Counted from the stretch's first letter, positions 52,548 through 61,266 are shown. The stretch: DNA of 64,000 bases from Frigoribacterium sp. Leaf263 (GCF_001422285.1 NZ_LMMO01000003.1:325297-389296), one strand, 5' to 3'. Numbers and translations are program-made. Notes: a model not told the origin generated them from the letters alone.

Positions 52548-54008
52548 GTGTCGAACTCGACAGCAGAGTCAGCAGAGACCAGGAAGCTGAACAGACGGGT
52601 GACGGCGCTCGCCGTCGCGGCGGCCGTGGGCGGCTTCCTCTTCGGATTCGACTCCTCCGTCATCAACGGGGCCGTCCAGTCCATCACCGACGAGTTCGGC
52701 CTGACCGAGTTCGCCTCGGGCTTCGCCGTCGCCTCGGCCCTCATCGGCTGCGCGATCGGCGCCTACGTGGCCGGTCGTCTCGCCGACAGGATGGGGCGCA
52801 TCAAGGTCATGCTGATCGGCGCGGCCCTGTTCCTCATCAGCTCGATCGGCGCCGCCGCGGCCTTCGCCGTCTGGGACCTCGTGCTCTGGCGCGTCATCGG
52901 CGGTCTGGGGATCGGCATCGCCTCGGTCATCGCCCCGGCCTACATCAGCGAGGTCTCGCCCAAGGCCATCCGCGGCCGGCTCGCCTCGTTCCAGCAGCTC
53001 GCGATCACGCTCGGCATCTTCGTCGCCCTGCTCTCCGATCAGCTGTTCGCCGTCTCCGCCGGCGGCGCCTCGGAGCCGTCGCTGTTCGGCCTGGCCGCCT
53101 GGCGCTGGATGTTCCTCGTCGGCGTCGTGCCGTCGGTCGTCTACGGCGTGCTGGCCTGGCGTCTGCCCGAGTCGCCCCGGTACCTCGCGGGCGAAGGGCG
53201 CGAGAAGGAGGCGCGCGAGGTCCTCGAGAGCATCGTCCCGACCGAGACGGTCGACACGAGCCTGAAGGAGATCACCGACTCGATCAAGACCGAGGCCGAC
53301 CTCGAGACCAAGTCGTCCATCCGCGGCAAGCGCTTCGGGCTGCAGCCCATCGTCTGGGTCGGCATCATCCTCGCCGTCCTGCAGCAGTTCGTCGGCATCA
53401 ACGTGATCTTCTACTACTCGACCACCCTCTGGCAGGCCGTCGGATTCCAGGAGGAGGACTCCTTCCTCATCTCCACGATCACCGCGGTGGTCAACGTCGC
53501 CGTGACGTTCATCGCGATCGGGCTGGTCGACAAGGTCGGTCGTCGTCCGCTCCTGCTCACCGGTTCGGTCGGCATGTTCATCAGCCTCGCGGTGACCGCC
53601 CTCGCCTTCAGCCAGGCCACGACCACGTCCGCCGGCGACCCCTCGCTGCCCGGCGCCTGGGGTCCGGTCGCCCTCGTGGCGGCCAACCTCTTCGTCGTCT
53701 CCTTCGGGGCCACGTGGGGACCGCTCATGTGGGTGCTGCTCGGCGAGATGTTCCCCAACAGCATCCGCGCGACCGCGCTCGGAGTGGGCAGCATGGCGAA
53801 CTGGATCGCCAACTTCATCGTGACGGTGACGTTCCCGAGCCTCGCGGCCCTCAGCCTGACGCTCTCGTACGGCATCTTCGCCTTCTTCGCGCTCGTCTCG
53901 TTCTTCTTCGTGTTCGCGAAGATCCCGGAGACGAAGGGGCGTTCGCTCGAGGAGATGGGCGTCTCGGCCCTCGACGGCTCGATCGATCCGAAGGGCGCCC
54001 GCGCCTGA
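52548..54008 (+). CDS. MFS sugar porter (sugar:H+ symporter)
   Basis: 486 residues with 12 predicted transmembrane segments. Sugar-porter family motifs are present: GGFLFGFDSSVINGA, GRLADRMGRIKVML, the PESPRYL motif after helix 6, QQFVGINVIFYYSTTLWQ (QQxxGxN in helix 7), GRRPLLLTG and PETKGRSLEEM. These match XylE/GlcP-like proton symporters for hexoses or pentoses, or inositol. The GTG at 52548 has AAGGAG about 8 nt upstream. It is followed by a 19-bp terminator and so is monocistronic. Its position between M23 and rpsB is not the usual gene order. Confidence 0.93.
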   Translation: MSNSTAESAETRKLNRRVTALAVAAAVGGFLFGFDSSVINGAVQSITDEFGLTEFASGFAVASALIGCAIGAYVAGRLADRMGRIKVMLIGAALFLISSIGAAAAFAVWDLVLWRVIGGLGIGIASVIAPAYISEVSPKAIRGRLASFQQLAITLGIFVALLSDQLFAVSAGGASEPSLFGLAAWRWMFLVGVVPSVVYGVLAWRLPESPRYLAGEGREKEAREVLESIVPTETVDTSLKEITDSIKTEADLETKSSIRGKRFGLQPIVWVGIILAVLQQFVGINVIFYYSTTLWQAVGFQEEDSFLISTITAVVNVAVTFIAIGLVDKVGRRPLLLTGSVGMFISLAVTALAFSQATTTSAGDPSLPGAWGPVALVAANLFVVSFGATWGPLMWVLLGEMFPNSIRATALGVGSMANWIANFIVTVTFPSLAALSLTLSYGIFAFFALVSFFFVFAKIPETKGRSLEEMGVSALDGSIDPKGARA

Positions 54009-54020
54009 TCGCAGCGTGAT

Positions 54021-54061
54021 CGTCGAACGCCCCGGCCGGGATCCGGCCGGGGCGTTCGACG
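54021..54061 (+). terminator. Hairpin terminator after the sugar-porter gene
   Basis: A perfect 19-bp GC-rich inverted repeat (54021-54039 with 54043-54061) with only 3 nt between the arms, 12 nt after the stop codon. There is no T-tract. It separates the transporter from the rpsB leader. Confidence 0.8.
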
Positions 54062-54122
54062 TGTCAGCACGACGGGGTCGCGAGGCCAGGCGCCGCTCCG
54101 CCGGTCGAACCCCGCGTGGTGC

Positions 54123-54371
54123 TACCATGATCCACGCAGCCTGCTCAGCAGGCTGACTTCGCGTGCCCTGTGCGTCTTCGGACGCACCGATCGCGAGCCG
54201 GTCCGTCCGACTCTGATCGCCACCGGCCTCCATCTCCATTCGGTCCGACCGCGTCTCACGATGCGAGCGGCGGTGATGCGCCCGGGCACCAGGCAGCGGC
54301 GACCATCCGGTCGTCCAGACAACCGACAATCCGGCTCACCGACGCGTGCGCCCAGAAACAGGAGAACGACC
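54123..54371 (+). promoter_or_regulatory. rpsB promoter and structured leader
   Basis: The 310-nt gap 54062-54371 carries TACCAT (54123-54128), a plausible -10, then two hairpins: CAGCCTGC/GCAGGCTG (54137-54144 with 54148-54155) and a 7-bp GTGCGTC/GACGCAC stem with a stable TTCG tetraloop (54170-54187). About 185 nt of less structured leader lead to AGGAGAACGAC before the ATG. Leaders of S2 operons are often autoregulated; this one matches no family I can name. Confidence 0.4.
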
Positions 54372-55310
54372 ATGGCCGTCGTCACCATCCGCCAGCTGCT
54401 CGACAGCGGCGTCCACTTCGGACACCAGACCCGCCGCTGGAACCCGAAGGTGAAGCGATTCATCCTCGCCGAGCGCTCCGGCATCCACATCATCGACCTC
54501 CAGCAGTCGCTCGGCTACATCGACAAGGCCTACGACTTCGTCAAGGAGACCGTCGCCCACGGCGGCACCATCCTCTTCGTCGGTACGAAGAAGCAGGCTC
54601 AGGGTTCCATCGCCGAGCAGGCCAACCGCGTCGGACAGCCCTTCGTCAACCAGCGGTGGCTCGGTGGCCTCCTGACCAACTTCCAGACGGTTTCGAAGCG
54701 CCTCGCTCGCATGAAGGAGCTCGAGGACATCGACTTCGACGACACGACTCAGGGCTTCACCAAGAAAGAGCTCCTGATCAAGAAGCGCGAGCTCGACAAG
54801 CTGCACAAGACGCTCGGCGGGATCCGCAACCTCACGAAGACGCCCTCGGCGCTCTGGGTCGTCGACACCAAGAAGGAGCACCTGGCGATCGACGAGGCCA
54901 AGAAGCTCGGCATCCCCGTCATCGGCATCCTCGACACCAACTGCGACCCCGACGAGATCAACTTCCCGATCCCCGGCAACGACGACGCCATCCGCTCCGT
55001 CGGTCTGCTGACACGCATCGTGGCCGACGCCGCCGCCGAGGGCCTGGTGCAGCGTCACCAGAAGCCCGAGGACGCCGACCAGCCGGTCGAGCCCCTCGCC
55101 GAGTGGGAGGCCGAGCTGCTCGCGCAGGGCGAGGCCAAGGCCGCCGAGTCGGCTCCCGCCGCCGAGTCGCTCCCCACGGAGGAGAACGACGCCGATGCTC
55201 AGGTCGCCGAGAAGCCCCTGGGCGAGCCGGTCGCCGAGCCCGTCGCCGAGGCGTCCGACGAGACCGCTGCGGAGCCGGCCGACGCCGCCGCCGCTGCGGA
55301 CTCGAAGTAA
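54372..55310 (+). CDS. rpsB: 30S ribosomal protein S2
   Basis: 312 residues. The S2 core has [45 protein letters not shown] and [20 protein letters not shown]. The core ends near residue 235. The last 75 or so residues are an acidic Ala/Glu/Pro tail, common in Actinobacteria. First gene of the rpsB-tsf unit; AGGAGA lies about 10 nt upstream of the ATG. Confidence 0.97.
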   Translation: MAVVTIRQLLDSGVHFGHQTRRWNPKVKRFILAERSGIHIIDLQQSLGYIDKAYDFVKETVAHGGTILFVGTKKQAQGSIAEQANRVGQPFVNQRWLGGLLTNFQTVSKRLARMKELEDIDFDDTTQGFTKKELLIKKRELDKLHKTLGGIRNLTKTPSALWVVDTKKEHLAIDEAKKLGIPVIGILDTNCDPDEINFPIPGNDDAIRSVGLLTRIVADAAAEGLVQRHQKPEDADQPVEPLAEWEAELLAQGEAKAAESAPAAESLPTEENDADAQVAEKPLGEPVAEPVAEASDETAAEPADAAAAADSK

Positions 55311-55349
55311 CCCACCTCTCCACTCCGACTCCACGAAAGGACGTCAGAC

Positions 55350-56177
55350 ATGGCAAACTTCACCGCCGCTGATGTGAAGACCCTCCGTGACCGCCTCGGT
55401 GCGGGCATGATGGACAGCAAGAACGCGCTCGTCGAGGCCGATGGCGACATCGAGAAGGCCGTCGAGATCCTGCGCGTCAAGGGACTGAAGGGCGTCGCCA
55501 AGCGCGAAGGCCGTCAGACCACCGCCGGACTCGTCGCCGCCAAGGCGTCGTCGGGCTACGCCACGATCATCGAGCTCGCCAGCGAGACCGACTTCGTCGC
55601 GAAGAACGAGAAGTTCATCGCTCTGGCCGACTCCGTCCTCGAGGCCGTCTCCGCGGCCGGCGCCGCCACCGCGGCCGAGGGCAACGCGGCCGCCATCGGC
55701 GGGCAGACCGTCGAGGCGTTCGTCAACGACGAGGCGGCCCTCATGGGCGAGAAGGTCGAGCTCCGCTCGGTCGCTCGCGTCGAAGGCTCCGAGTTCGCGA
55801 TCTACCTGCACAAGACCTCGAAGGACCTGCCCCCGCAGGTCGGCGTGGTCGTCGGGTACACCGGCTCCGACGCCGAGACGGCCCGTTCGATCGCTCAGCA
55901 CGTGGCCTTCGCCGCGCCGACGTACCTGTCGCGCGACGAGGTCCCGGCCGACGACGTCGCCAAGGAGCGCGCCATCGTCGAGGAGACCGCCAAGAACGAG
56001 GGCAAGCCCGAGGCCGCCCTGCCGAAGATCATCGAGGGTCGCCTGACGGGCTTCTTCAAGGAGATCGCCCTGCTCGACCAGGCCTACGCGAAGGACAGCA
56101 AGCTGTCGGTCGCGAAGGTCGTCGAGCAGGCCGGCATCGAGATCCAGGGCTTCGCCCGGATCAAGGTCGGCGCCTAG
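55350..56177 (+). CDS. tsf: Elongation factor Ts
   Basis: Nucleotide exchange factor for EF-Tu. 275 residues. N-terminal UBA-like domain with VKTLRDRLGAGMMDSKNALVEADGD, TDFVAKNEKF in the core, then IVEETAKNEGKPEAALPKIIEGRL. GAAAGGACG lies upstream of the ATG, 39 nt after rpsB. A terminator hairpin follows. Confidence 0.97.
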   Translation: MANFTAADVKTLRDRLGAGMMDSKNALVEADGDIEKAVEILRVKGLKGVAKREGRQTTAGLVAAKASSGYATIIELASETDFVAKNEKFIALADSVLEAVSAAGAATAAEGNAAAIGGQTVEAFVNDEAALMGEKVELRSVARVEGSEFAIYLHKTSKDLPPQVGVVVGYTGSDAETARSIAQHVAFAAPTYLSRDEVPADDVAKERAIVEETAKNEGKPEAALPKIIEGRLTGFFKEIALLDQAYAKDSKLSVAKVVEQAGIEIQGFARIKVGA

Positions 56178-56187
56178 CCAGCAACGT

Positions 56188-56225
56188 GATGGGGTCTGAG
56201 ACGGTCGAACGTCTCAGGCCCCATC
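56188..56225 (+). terminator. Intrinsic-type terminator after tsf
   Basis: A 15-bp stem (56188-56202 with 56211-56225) with one G-U pair and an 8-nt loop, starting 10 nt after the tsf stop codon. It is followed by a short mixed CGTCGTGT stretch rather than a T run. Confidence 0.8.
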
Positions 56226-56315
56226 GTCGTGTCCGCAGCCGATCCGCCCTGCGCGGACCGGCGCCCAGCACCGAGTCGCTAACCTGGCTTCGGCCATGAA
56301 CGAGGGAGAACCCAG

Positions 56316-57035
56316 ATGACATCAGATCGCACCGGACGCCGACGGGTCCTTCTCAAGCTCTCGGGCGAGGCCTTCGGCGGTGGGCAGCTGGGCGTGAACC
56401 CCGACGTCGTGGGCGCCATCGCCCGTGAGATCGCCGACGCGGCGAAGGACGTCGAGATCGCCGTCGTCGTCGGCGGCGGGAACTTCTTCCGCGGCGCCGA
56501 GCTGAGCCAGCGCGGCATGGACCGCGGGCGCGCCGACTACATGGGCATGCTGGGCACCGTCATGAACGCGCTCGCCCTCCAGGACTTCCTCGAGCAGGCC
56601 GGAGCCGAGACGCGAGTGCAGTCGGCGATCTCGATGACCCAGGTCGCCGAGCCGTACATCCCTCGTCGCGCCGAGCGTCACCTCGAGAAGGGGCGCGTCG
56701 TCATCTTCGGGGCCGGGGCCGGTCTGCCCTACTTCTCGACCGACACGGTCTCGGCGCAACGCGCCCTCGAGATCGGCGCCGACGAGGTCCTCGTGGCGAA
56801 GAACGGCGTCGACGGCGTCTACTCGGCCGACCCCCGTCACGACCCGTCGGCCGTCAAACTCGACGTGCTGACCTATCAGGAGGCCCTGGTGAAGGGTCTC
56901 AAGGTCGTCGACTCGACCGCCTTCAGCCTATGCATGGACAACGGCATGCCCATGCACGTGTTCGGCATGGAGGGTGGGGGCAACATCGCCCGCGCCATCC
57001 GTGGCGAGCGCATCGGAACCCTCGTCAGCAACTGA
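56316..57035 (+). CDS. pyrH: Uridylate kinase
   Basis: Phosphorylates UMP to UDP as a hexamer. 239 residues of the amino-acid-kinase fold: [41 protein letters not shown], and [20 protein letters not shown] at 56316, preceded by GAGGGAGAAC. The 138-nt gap after tsf holds the terminator and presumably a pyrH promoter. Confidence 0.97.
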   Translation: MTSDRTGRRRVLLKLSGEAFGGGQLGVNPDVVGAIAREIADAAKDVEIAVVVGGGNFFRGAELSQRGMDRGRADYMGMLGTVMNALALQDFLEQAGAETRVQSAISMTQVAEPYIPRRAERHLEKGRVVIFGAGAGLPYFSTDTVSAQRALEIGADEVLVAKNGVDGVYSADPRHDPSAVKLDVLTYQEALVKGLKVVDSTAFSLCMDNGMPMHVFGMEGGGNIARAIRGERIGTLVSN

Positions 57036-57068
57036 CGACTAAGCTCGACAACGAACCAAGGGAGCATT

Positions 57069-57626
57069 GTGGCGATCACCGACGTACAGAACGAGACGCG
57101 CGAGAAGATGGAGCGGGCTCTGGAGTCCGCCAAGACCGACTTCGGTCAGGTCCGGACGGGTCGGATCAACCCGGCGCTCTTCCAGAAGATCCCCGTCGAC
57201 TACTACGGGACCCCGACGCCGCTCGCCCAGCTGGCGTCGCTGCAGGTCCCCGAGGCTCGCACGATGATCGTGACCCCGTACGACAAGACGGCGCTGAAAG
57301 AGATCGAGCGGGCCATCGCGACCTTCCCGAACCTCGGCGCCAGCCCGACCAACGACGGCACGCTCGTCCGTGTGACGATCCCCGAGCTGACGCAGGAGCG
57401 CCGCAAGGAGTTCGTCAAGATCGTGCGTGGCAAGGGCGAGGACGCCAAGGTGCAGATCCGCAACATCCGACGCAAGTCGAAGGAGAGCCTGGACGCCCTC
57501 AAGACCGAGGTCGGCGACGACGAGGTCGCTCGTGCCGAGAAGGATCTCGAGAGCCTGACCAAGGGGTACATCGACTCGATCGACGAGGCGCTGAAGAAGA
57601 AGGAAGCCGAGCTGCTCGAGGTCTAG
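57069..57626 (+). CDS. frr: Ribosome recycling factor
   Basis: 185 residues with the RRF three-helix-bundle motifs: [26 protein letters not shown] near the N-terminus and [29 protein letters not shown]. It dissociates post-termination ribosomes with EF-G. GTG start with AAGGGAG about 6 nt upstream. The stop directly abuts cdsA. Confidence 0.97.
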   Translation: MAITDVQNETREKMERALESAKTDFGQVRTGRINPALFQKIPVDYYGTPTPLAQLASLQVPEARTMIVTPYDKTALKEIERAIATFPNLGASPTNDGTLVRVTIPELTQERRKEFVKIVRGKGEDAKVQIRNIRRKSKESLDALKTEVGDDEVARAEKDLESLTKGYIDSIDEALKKKEAELLEV

Positions 57627-58625
57627 ATGAGCGACGCTCCTGACGGTCCCCGTTCCGACGGGTCGGGGCCGACCCCCAAGACCACACTCGGCAGCCGTCG
57701 CGCCGACTTCGACGCTCGCGCTCAGGCGGCGCGTCACGATCTCGAGAATCAGCTCCGCACCCGCCGCGCCGCGCTCGGGGCCCGGAACGACAAGCTGACG
57801 GCCCGCACGGGCAGAAACCTCCCCGCCGCCATCGGCGTGGGCGTCGGTCTCGGCGCCGCCGTGCTCGTGAGTCTGATCTTCGAGCCCGCGTTCTTCATGA
57901 TCGTCGCCGCGGCCCTCATCGGGTCCCTCTGCTTCGAGCTGGCGAGCGCCCTGCGGTTCGCGGGTCGTGATGTGCCGCGTCTGCCGAGCGTGCTCTCGGG
58001 GGTCGTCATCGTCCCGGCGGCGTTCCTCTACGGAGCCCAGGGGCAGTGGCTCGCGCTGCTCGGCGGGATCCTCCTGGTGACGGTGTGGCGCCTCGTCGAA
58101 CTGGCACGTCCCTCCCACCGGACGAGCGCCTCCTCGGTGGCCCGTGATCTGGGTGCTGGTGCGTTCGTGCAGATCTACTGCGCGTTCCTCGGCAGCTTCA
58201 TGGCGCTCATGGCCGCTCAGCCGAACGGTGCGAACTGGACCCTGGCGGCGCTCATCATCGTCATCGCGGTGGACACCGGGGCGTATGCCACGGGACTCTC
58301 GTTCGGCAAGCACCCCATGGCGCCTCGCATCAGCCCGAAGAAGACGTGGGAGGGCTTCGCCGGCTCCGTCGCGGCGAGTCTCATCGCGGCGATCTTGCTC
58401 TCGTGGCTGATGCTCGACGAAGCCTGGTGGTTCGGGTTCATCCTCGGCGGTGTCATCATCGTCACCGCGACGATCGGCGATCTGTCCGAGTCGCTGATCA
58501 AGCGCGACCTCGGCATCAAGGACATCTCGACCTGGCTGCCCGGTCACGGGGGGTTCCTCGATCGGCTCGACAGCACGCTGCCGTCGGCTGCAGCGGCCTA
58601 CGCGCTCTTCCTCGTCGTCACCTGA
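57627..58625 (+). CDS. cdsA: Phosphatidate cytidylyltransferase
   Basis: Makes CDP-diacylglycerol from phosphatidate and CTP. 332 residues. A cytoplasmic charged N-terminus of about 60 residues precedes eight or so transmembrane helices. Signatures are RISPKKTWEGFAGSVAAS and the C-terminal CDS motif LIKRDLGIKDISTWLPGHGG followed by FLDRLDS. ATG at 57627 directly after the frr stop, so it is translationally linked. Usual position in Actinobacteria. Confidence 0.95.
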   Translation: MSDAPDGPRSDGSGPTPKTTLGSRRADFDARAQAARHDLENQLRTRRAALGARNDKLTARTGRNLPAAIGVGVGLGAAVLVSLIFEPAFFMIVAAALIGSLCFELASALRFAGRDVPRLPSVLSGVVIVPAAFLYGAQGQWLALLGGILLVTVWRLVELARPSHRTSASSVARDLGAGAFVQIYCAFLGSFMALMAAQPNGANWTLAALIIVIAVDTGAYATGLSFGKHPMAPRISPKKTWEGFAGSVAASLIAAILLSWLMLDEAWWFGFILGGVIIVTATIGDLSESLIKRDLGIKDISTWLPGHGGFLDRLDSTLPSAAAAYALFLVVT

Positions 58626-58681
58626 CGCGGCCTGCCGCCCACCCAGGAGGTCGGGAGGCGCGGGTGCGGCATGATGGTCGG

Positions 58682-59245
58682 GTGAAGACGACATTCCCGA
58701 TGGCTCCGCACGGTCAGCTCGGCTACGACGTGACCGAGGTGGAGTCGTTCCTCGAGAAGGCCCGGGCGGCTTACTCGGGTGCGGCGCCGACGCGGGCCAC
58801 CGGCACGACGGCGATCGACTCCGAGCGCATCCGCCGGACGGCCTTCTCGATGACGAAGGGCGGCTACGCCACGGCGCACGTGGACGCGGCTCTCGAGCGG
58901 CTCGAGGACGCCTTCGCCGATCGGGAGCGTCAACGCTCCCTCTCGGGGGAAGGGGACGCCGCGTGGTTCGCGGGTGCCCGGACCGCGGCGGAGGAGATCG
59001 TCGCCCGTCTCGATCGCTCGGACGGGCACCGCTTCGATCGCGTGGGGTTCCTCACGCAGGGCTATCACCCGGAGGACGTCGATCGGTTCGCGAAGCGCCT
59101 CTCGGGCTACTTCGGCGAGGGTCAGGCGCTGAGCATCGACGACGTCCGCGCCGTGGTCTTCCGGGCCAGGCGCGGGGGCTACCGCGAGGCGCAGGTCGAC
59201 GTCGTCCTCGACGCCGTGGTCGACGTCATGCTCGCCGTCCGGTGA
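58682..59245 (+). CDS. DivIVA domain-containing protein
   Basis: 187 residues with three DivIVA-like motifs: GYDVTEVESFLEKARAAY at the N-terminus, AFSMTKGGYATAHVDAALERLEDAF in the middle, and GFLTQGYHPEDVDRFAKRLSGYFG followed by RGGYREAQVDVVLDAVVD. Unlike Wag31 it has no long coiled coil. It may bind curved membrane or polar complexes, but a function is not established. GTG at 58682 lies 6 nt after CATGAT (58670-58675). A GGAGGCGCG element is at 58654-58662. Confidence 0.85.
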   Translation: MKTTFPMAPHGQLGYDVTEVESFLEKARAAYSGAAPTRATGTTAIDSERIRRTAFSMTKGGYATAHVDAALERLEDAFADRERQRSLSGEGDAAWFAGARTAAEEIVARLDRSDGHRFDRVGFLTQGYHPEDVDRFAKRLSGYFGEGQALSIDDVRAVVFRARRGGYREAQVDVVLDAVVDVMLAVR

Positions 59246-59312
59246 TCCCGCGTGGACACGCGGTGCCGGACCCTGGTCACCTCGTGATAAATCCGTTACC
59301 CTGAATTCACTT

Positions 59313-60104
59313 ATGGGTAGGCACGCTGCAACGACGACGACCGGAATCACTCCTCGCGAGCACCCGGTGCTCGTCGCCAGACCCTCGGTGGAACGCCGCA
59401 TGGTCCGGGCTTCGAGTCTGACCCCTGCGCCGATTCCGTCCGCTGCGGCCCCCCGACCGAGCCGAGGTCGCTACGTGCTCCCGGCCCTCGGCTTCGTCGC
59501 CTCGTTCGCCTTCGTCTCGGCGTCGCTCGTCAACCCGATCTCGGGTGCCGAGGCGACGACGCGCGTCGTCGGGGGAGCGAGCGTCCTCGTGGCGCCGGGT
59601 CAGTCCTACTCGGTCATCGGGGCGTCGGCCCCGACCGTCGACCGCGACGGCTACGGCGTGACCCTGCCTCCGCCTCCGCCGCCGCCCGAGCCCGAGCCGG
59701 TCATCACCGAGGAGCCCGCCGACGAGGTCGCCTCGGCCGTCGTCACGGCGGAGGAGCCGCCGGCAGCGGCCGCCGCGGCACCCGTGGCCGGGACCCCCGA
59801 TCCGGGCAGCGCCAAGGCCATCGCCGCGGGCATGGTGTCGGCCAGAGGCTGGGGCGCCGGCGAGTACGACTGCCTCGTGTCGCTCTGGAACAAGGAGTCC
59901 GGCTGGAACGTCTACGCGTCCAACGGCTCCAGCGGGGCCTACGGCATCCCCCAGTCGCTGCCCGGCAGCAAGATGGCCACGGCCGGTGCCGACTGGCAGA
60001 CCAACCCCGCGACCCAGATCACCTGGGGTCTCAACTACATCTCGGGCGTCTACGGCTCACCCTGCGGCGCGTGGTCGCACTCGCAGGCCGTCAACTGGTA
60101 CTGA
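59313..60104 (+). CDS. Secreted lysozyme-fold-like (transglycosylase SLT-like) protein
   Basis: 263 residues. A cytoplasmic Arg/Thr-rich N-terminus is followed by one transmembrane or signal-anchor helix (YVLPALGFVASFAFVSASLV, about 50-69). Then come a Pro/Glu/Ala-rich wall-spanning region with PPPPPPPEPEP and a C-terminal domain of about 90 residues (GWGAGEYDCLVSLWNKESGWNVYASNGSSGAYGIPQ) with the catalytic-type Glu in NKESGWN. It resembles resuscitation-promoting-factor and SLT lysozyme folds in actinobacterial cell-wall lytic enzymes. Two Cys could form a disulfide. TACCCT (59297-59302) lies 10 nt before the ATG. Confidence 0.85.
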   Translation: MGRHAATTTTGITPREHPVLVARPSVERRMVRASSLTPAPIPSAAAPRPSRGRYVLPALGFVASFAFVSASLVNPISGAEATTRVVGGASVLVAPGQSYSVIGASAPTVDRDGYGVTLPPPPPPPEPEPVITEEPADEVASAVVTAEEPPAAAAAAPVAGTPDPGSAKAIAAGMVSARGWGAGEYDCLVSLWNKESGWNVYASNGSSGAYGIPQSLPGSKMATAGADWQTNPATQITWGLNYISGVYGSPCGAWSHSQAVNWY

Positions 60105-60180
60105 GTCCACGCGAGCTCCGACCGCCGCCTCGTCGGGGCGGGTGCGCTGTACGGGACCTCACCGCGATACGGTGGAGGAC

Positions 60181-60483
60181 ATGCCCCGTAGTAATCGACC
60201 GCGTCGGCCCCGTGACGCGAGACGGGCCGATGAGCCCGCCGAGGACATCACCCGGGCCCTCCGGGGCGGCGCGGTGGTCGAGAGCCGTCACGGACGGTCG
60301 TTCACGGTGCAGTCGATCGGCGCGTCGTCGTCGGTCAAGGAGTACATCTGTCCGGGCTGCTCGCTGACCGTCGCGCCAGGCACGGCCCACGTCGTCGTGT
60401 GGCGGGCCGACGGGTTGTTCGGCGAAGCCGACGACCTGGCGTCGAGGCGTCATTGGCACACGCACTGCTGGAGGATCTCGTGA
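60181..60483 (+). CDS. Small protein with Cys/His putative zinc site, unknown function
   Basis: 100 residues. An Arg-rich N-terminus (MPRSNRPRRPRDARRADEP) precedes a domain with YICPGCSLTVAPGTAH and HWHTHCWR. The two Cys of CPGC and the His/Cys of the HTHC end could hold one zinc, as in HNH-like or treble-clef folds. No family is recognised. The start has TACGGT (60168-60173) 7 nt upstream. The TGA overlaps the next GTG (GTGA), so it is translationally coupled to the hydrolase. Confidence 0.75.
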   Translation: MPRSNRPRRPRDARRADEPAEDITRALRGGAVVESRHGRSFTVQSIGASSSVKEYICPGCSLTVAPGTAHVVVWRADGLFGEADDLASRRHWHTHCWRIS

Positions 60484-61262
60484 CCGAACCGACCGAACCG
60501 ACCGGAGCGACCGAACCGATCGGACCGACCGAGCCGGCCCGCGCCTCCGAGGCCGTCGAGATCCGCGGTGGGGTCCTGCTGCCCGCCCGGCGCCGCGACG
60601 TCGACCTGCGGACCTCCGACGGGCTCCGTCTCGTCGGCGAGCTGTCGCTGCCCCAGGATCGCCCCGCCGTCGGCACGCTGGTGACGCTCCACCCCCTGCC
60701 CACCGCGGGCGGCTTCATGGACAGCCATGTGATCCGGAAGGCCGCCGCCCGGCTTCCCGCGCTGGCCGACCTGGCCGTCCTGCGCTTCAACTTCCGGGGG
60801 GTCTCGTCGCCCCGTGGGCGCTCCGAGGGGGAGTTCGGAGAGGGGATCGCCGAGGCGGCCGACCTCGCGGCGGCGGTGAGGTTCGTGCACGACGAGGGCC
60901 TGCCGACCCCGTGGCTGGTCGGCTGGTCCTTCGGCACCGAGGTGGCGCTCAAGCACGGGCGTCAGGTCGAGTCGGCCGGACTCGTGCTGCTCTCGCCGCC
61001 CCTGCACCGCACCTCGGACGACGAGCTCGAGGCGTGGAACGACGTCGAGACGCCCATCGTCGCGGTCGTCCCGGAGTTCGACGACTACCTGCGTCCCGAC
61101 GAGGCCGCACGTCGCTTCTCGGTGATCCCCCGGGCCGACGTCGTGCCGGTCGAGGGGGGCAAGCACCTCTGGGTCGGCGAGAAGCAGACGACGCGCGTGC
61201 TCTCGGAGATCGTCCGTCGCGCCGCTCCTCACGCCCTGCCGCTGCCCGCCCGCTGGGCGTGA
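60480..61262 (+). CDS. Alpha/beta hydrolase with repetitive N-terminus
   Basis: 260 residues. GTG at 60480, with GGAGG 5 nt upstream. The first 20 or so residues are T-E-P repeats encoded by 9-bp units. The hydrolase fold follows: TLHPLPTAGGFMDSHVIRKA, LRFNFRGVSSPRGRSEG, and a nucleophile-elbow region LVGWSFGTEVALKHG (Gly-Trp-Ser-Phe-Gly, Ser near residue 152), with a possible acid in PEFDDYLRPDE and His in GGKHLWVGE. It resembles the YpfH/dienelactone-hydrolase-like serine hydrolases. The substrate is unknown. Confidence 0.85.
   Translation: MTEPTEPTGATEPIGPTEPARASEAVEIRGGVLLPARRRDVDLRTSDGLRLVGELSLPQDRPAVGTLVTLHPLPTAGGFMDSHVIRKAAARLPALADLAVLRFNFRGVSSPRGRSEGEFGEGIAEAADLAAAVRFVHDEGLPTPWLVGWSFGTEVALKHGRQVESAGLVLLSPPLHRTSDDELEAWNDVETPIVAVVPEFDDYLRPDEAARRFSVIPRADVVPVEGGKHLWVGEKQTTRVLSEIVRRAAPHALPLPARWA
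60483..60536 (+). repeat. 9-bp tandem repeat at the hydrolase N-terminus
   Basis: Six units of nine bases, three of them exactly accgaaccg, run from 60483 to 60536 just after the start codon. They encode TEP, TEP, TGA, TEP, IGP, TEP. Copy-number change would keep the frame. Confidence 0.85.
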
Positions 61263-61266
61263 CCGC

